Source of the DNA: Massilia solisilvae
GTDB lineage: Bacteria > Pseudomonadota > Gammaproteobacteria > Burkholderiales > Burkholderiaceae_D
Direction of reading: 5' to 3'
Assembly: GCF_024753215.1 (NCBI RefSeq)
Contig: NZ_JANUGV010000011.1
Coordinates: forward strand, 1 to 64,000
DNA: 64,000 nucleotides
The notes below the pieces were generated by a model, which ran no database searches, was not told the origin of the DNA, and saw nothing but the letters and a program-made list of their open reading frames with translations. This document shows, piece after piece, positions 63,861 to 64,000 of this stretch; within the stretch, counting starts at the first letter, position 1, and the number at the start of each line of letters is the position of its first letter. Position numbers and translations under genes: made by a program.

Positions 63861-64000
63861 CTACGTCGGCTTGGCTACCATCAGCCAGAAGATCGCGACG
63901 AAGGCGAAGAACGCAGGTATCCCCAGGATCACCCACGCGCGAAAATACTTCCAGTACGCCGGCGGCAGGGGCGCCCCGGTGCCGGCCGCCTCGCGCGACA
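63861..64000 (-). CDS. DUF2269-like membrane protein (C-terminal part, cut by window edge)
   Basis: The last 46 codons of a leftward gene: APLPPAYWKYFRAWVILGIP, then AFFAFVAIFWLMVAKPT and a TAG stop at 63863-63861. The YWxYFRxW...GIPAF...WLMVAKP ending matches the C-terminus of DUF2269 integral membrane proteins. The rest lies outside the window. Confidence 0.65.
   Translation of the reverse strand, partial: SREAAGTGAPLPPAYWKYFRAWVILGIPAFFAFVAIFWLMVAKPT

Overview
The window reads as a high-GC betaproteobacterial chromosome, most likely Oxalobacteraceae (Massilia/Telluria/Duganella-like). This is inferred from gene style and layout (glmU, an Lrp-type regulator and glmS in a row, many AsnC/Lrp regulators, TonB receptors, PHA-type hydrolases), not from a database match. 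No rRNA, tRNA, CRISPR array or cas gene was seen.

Backbone, left side (1-6483): a DUF6279-type lipoprotein, glmU, a leftward lrp-ABC ATPase-permease cluster, then glmS. The centre of the window (6484-39188) is a complete Tn7-like transposon of 32,705 bp inserted 25 bp after the glmS stop codon. Both termini can be read directly: 5'-TGT...ACA-3' ends, three 17-bp TnsB-type sites at each end in inverted orientation, and a perfect 5-bp target duplication GCGGC (6479-6483 and 39189-39193). The glmS-proximal end has tightly packed sites (20-bp period) and the distal end widely spaced ones, as in the right and left ends of Tn7.

The machinery (10071-18151, leftward) is tniQ-like, tnsA, tnsB, tnsC, tnsD/tniQ-like: two TniQ-family proteins bracket TnsABC and there is no tnsE. 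Unlike Tn7, the tns operon lies inside the element and points towards the right end. The cargo looks like a mobile defence island: a PD-(D/E)xK nuclease with a DUF3800 protein near the right end, then a giant STAND-type NTPase with an N-terminal nuclease-like domain, a convergent small nuclease-like protein, a full Wadjet-like jetABCD operon (MukF/MukE/MukB-like plus a toprim nuclease), and a two-gene nitrilase plus Rad50/SMC-like operon that I do not recognise as a described system.

From 39194 to about 42700 lies a gene-poor, decayed stretch (HsdR N-terminal remnant, membrane protein, truncated DUF2750 gene), perhaps the residue of older insertions at the same site. Backbone resumes with an arsR-led cluster (two matching dyads mark a probable operator), a DHFR-like reductase, a frameshifted alpha/beta hydrolase, a zinc-dependent phospholipase C-like protein with a Cys/His-rich partner, a PhaC-like hydrolase, two more Lrp regulators, a FAD oxidoreductase, glutamine cyclotransferase, an esterase-like phytase lipoprotein, an MDR dehydrogenase, an isochorismatase-like hydrolase next to a GlxA-type AraC regulator, and a TonB-dependent receptor. 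Palindromic REP-like repeats sit near the right edge.
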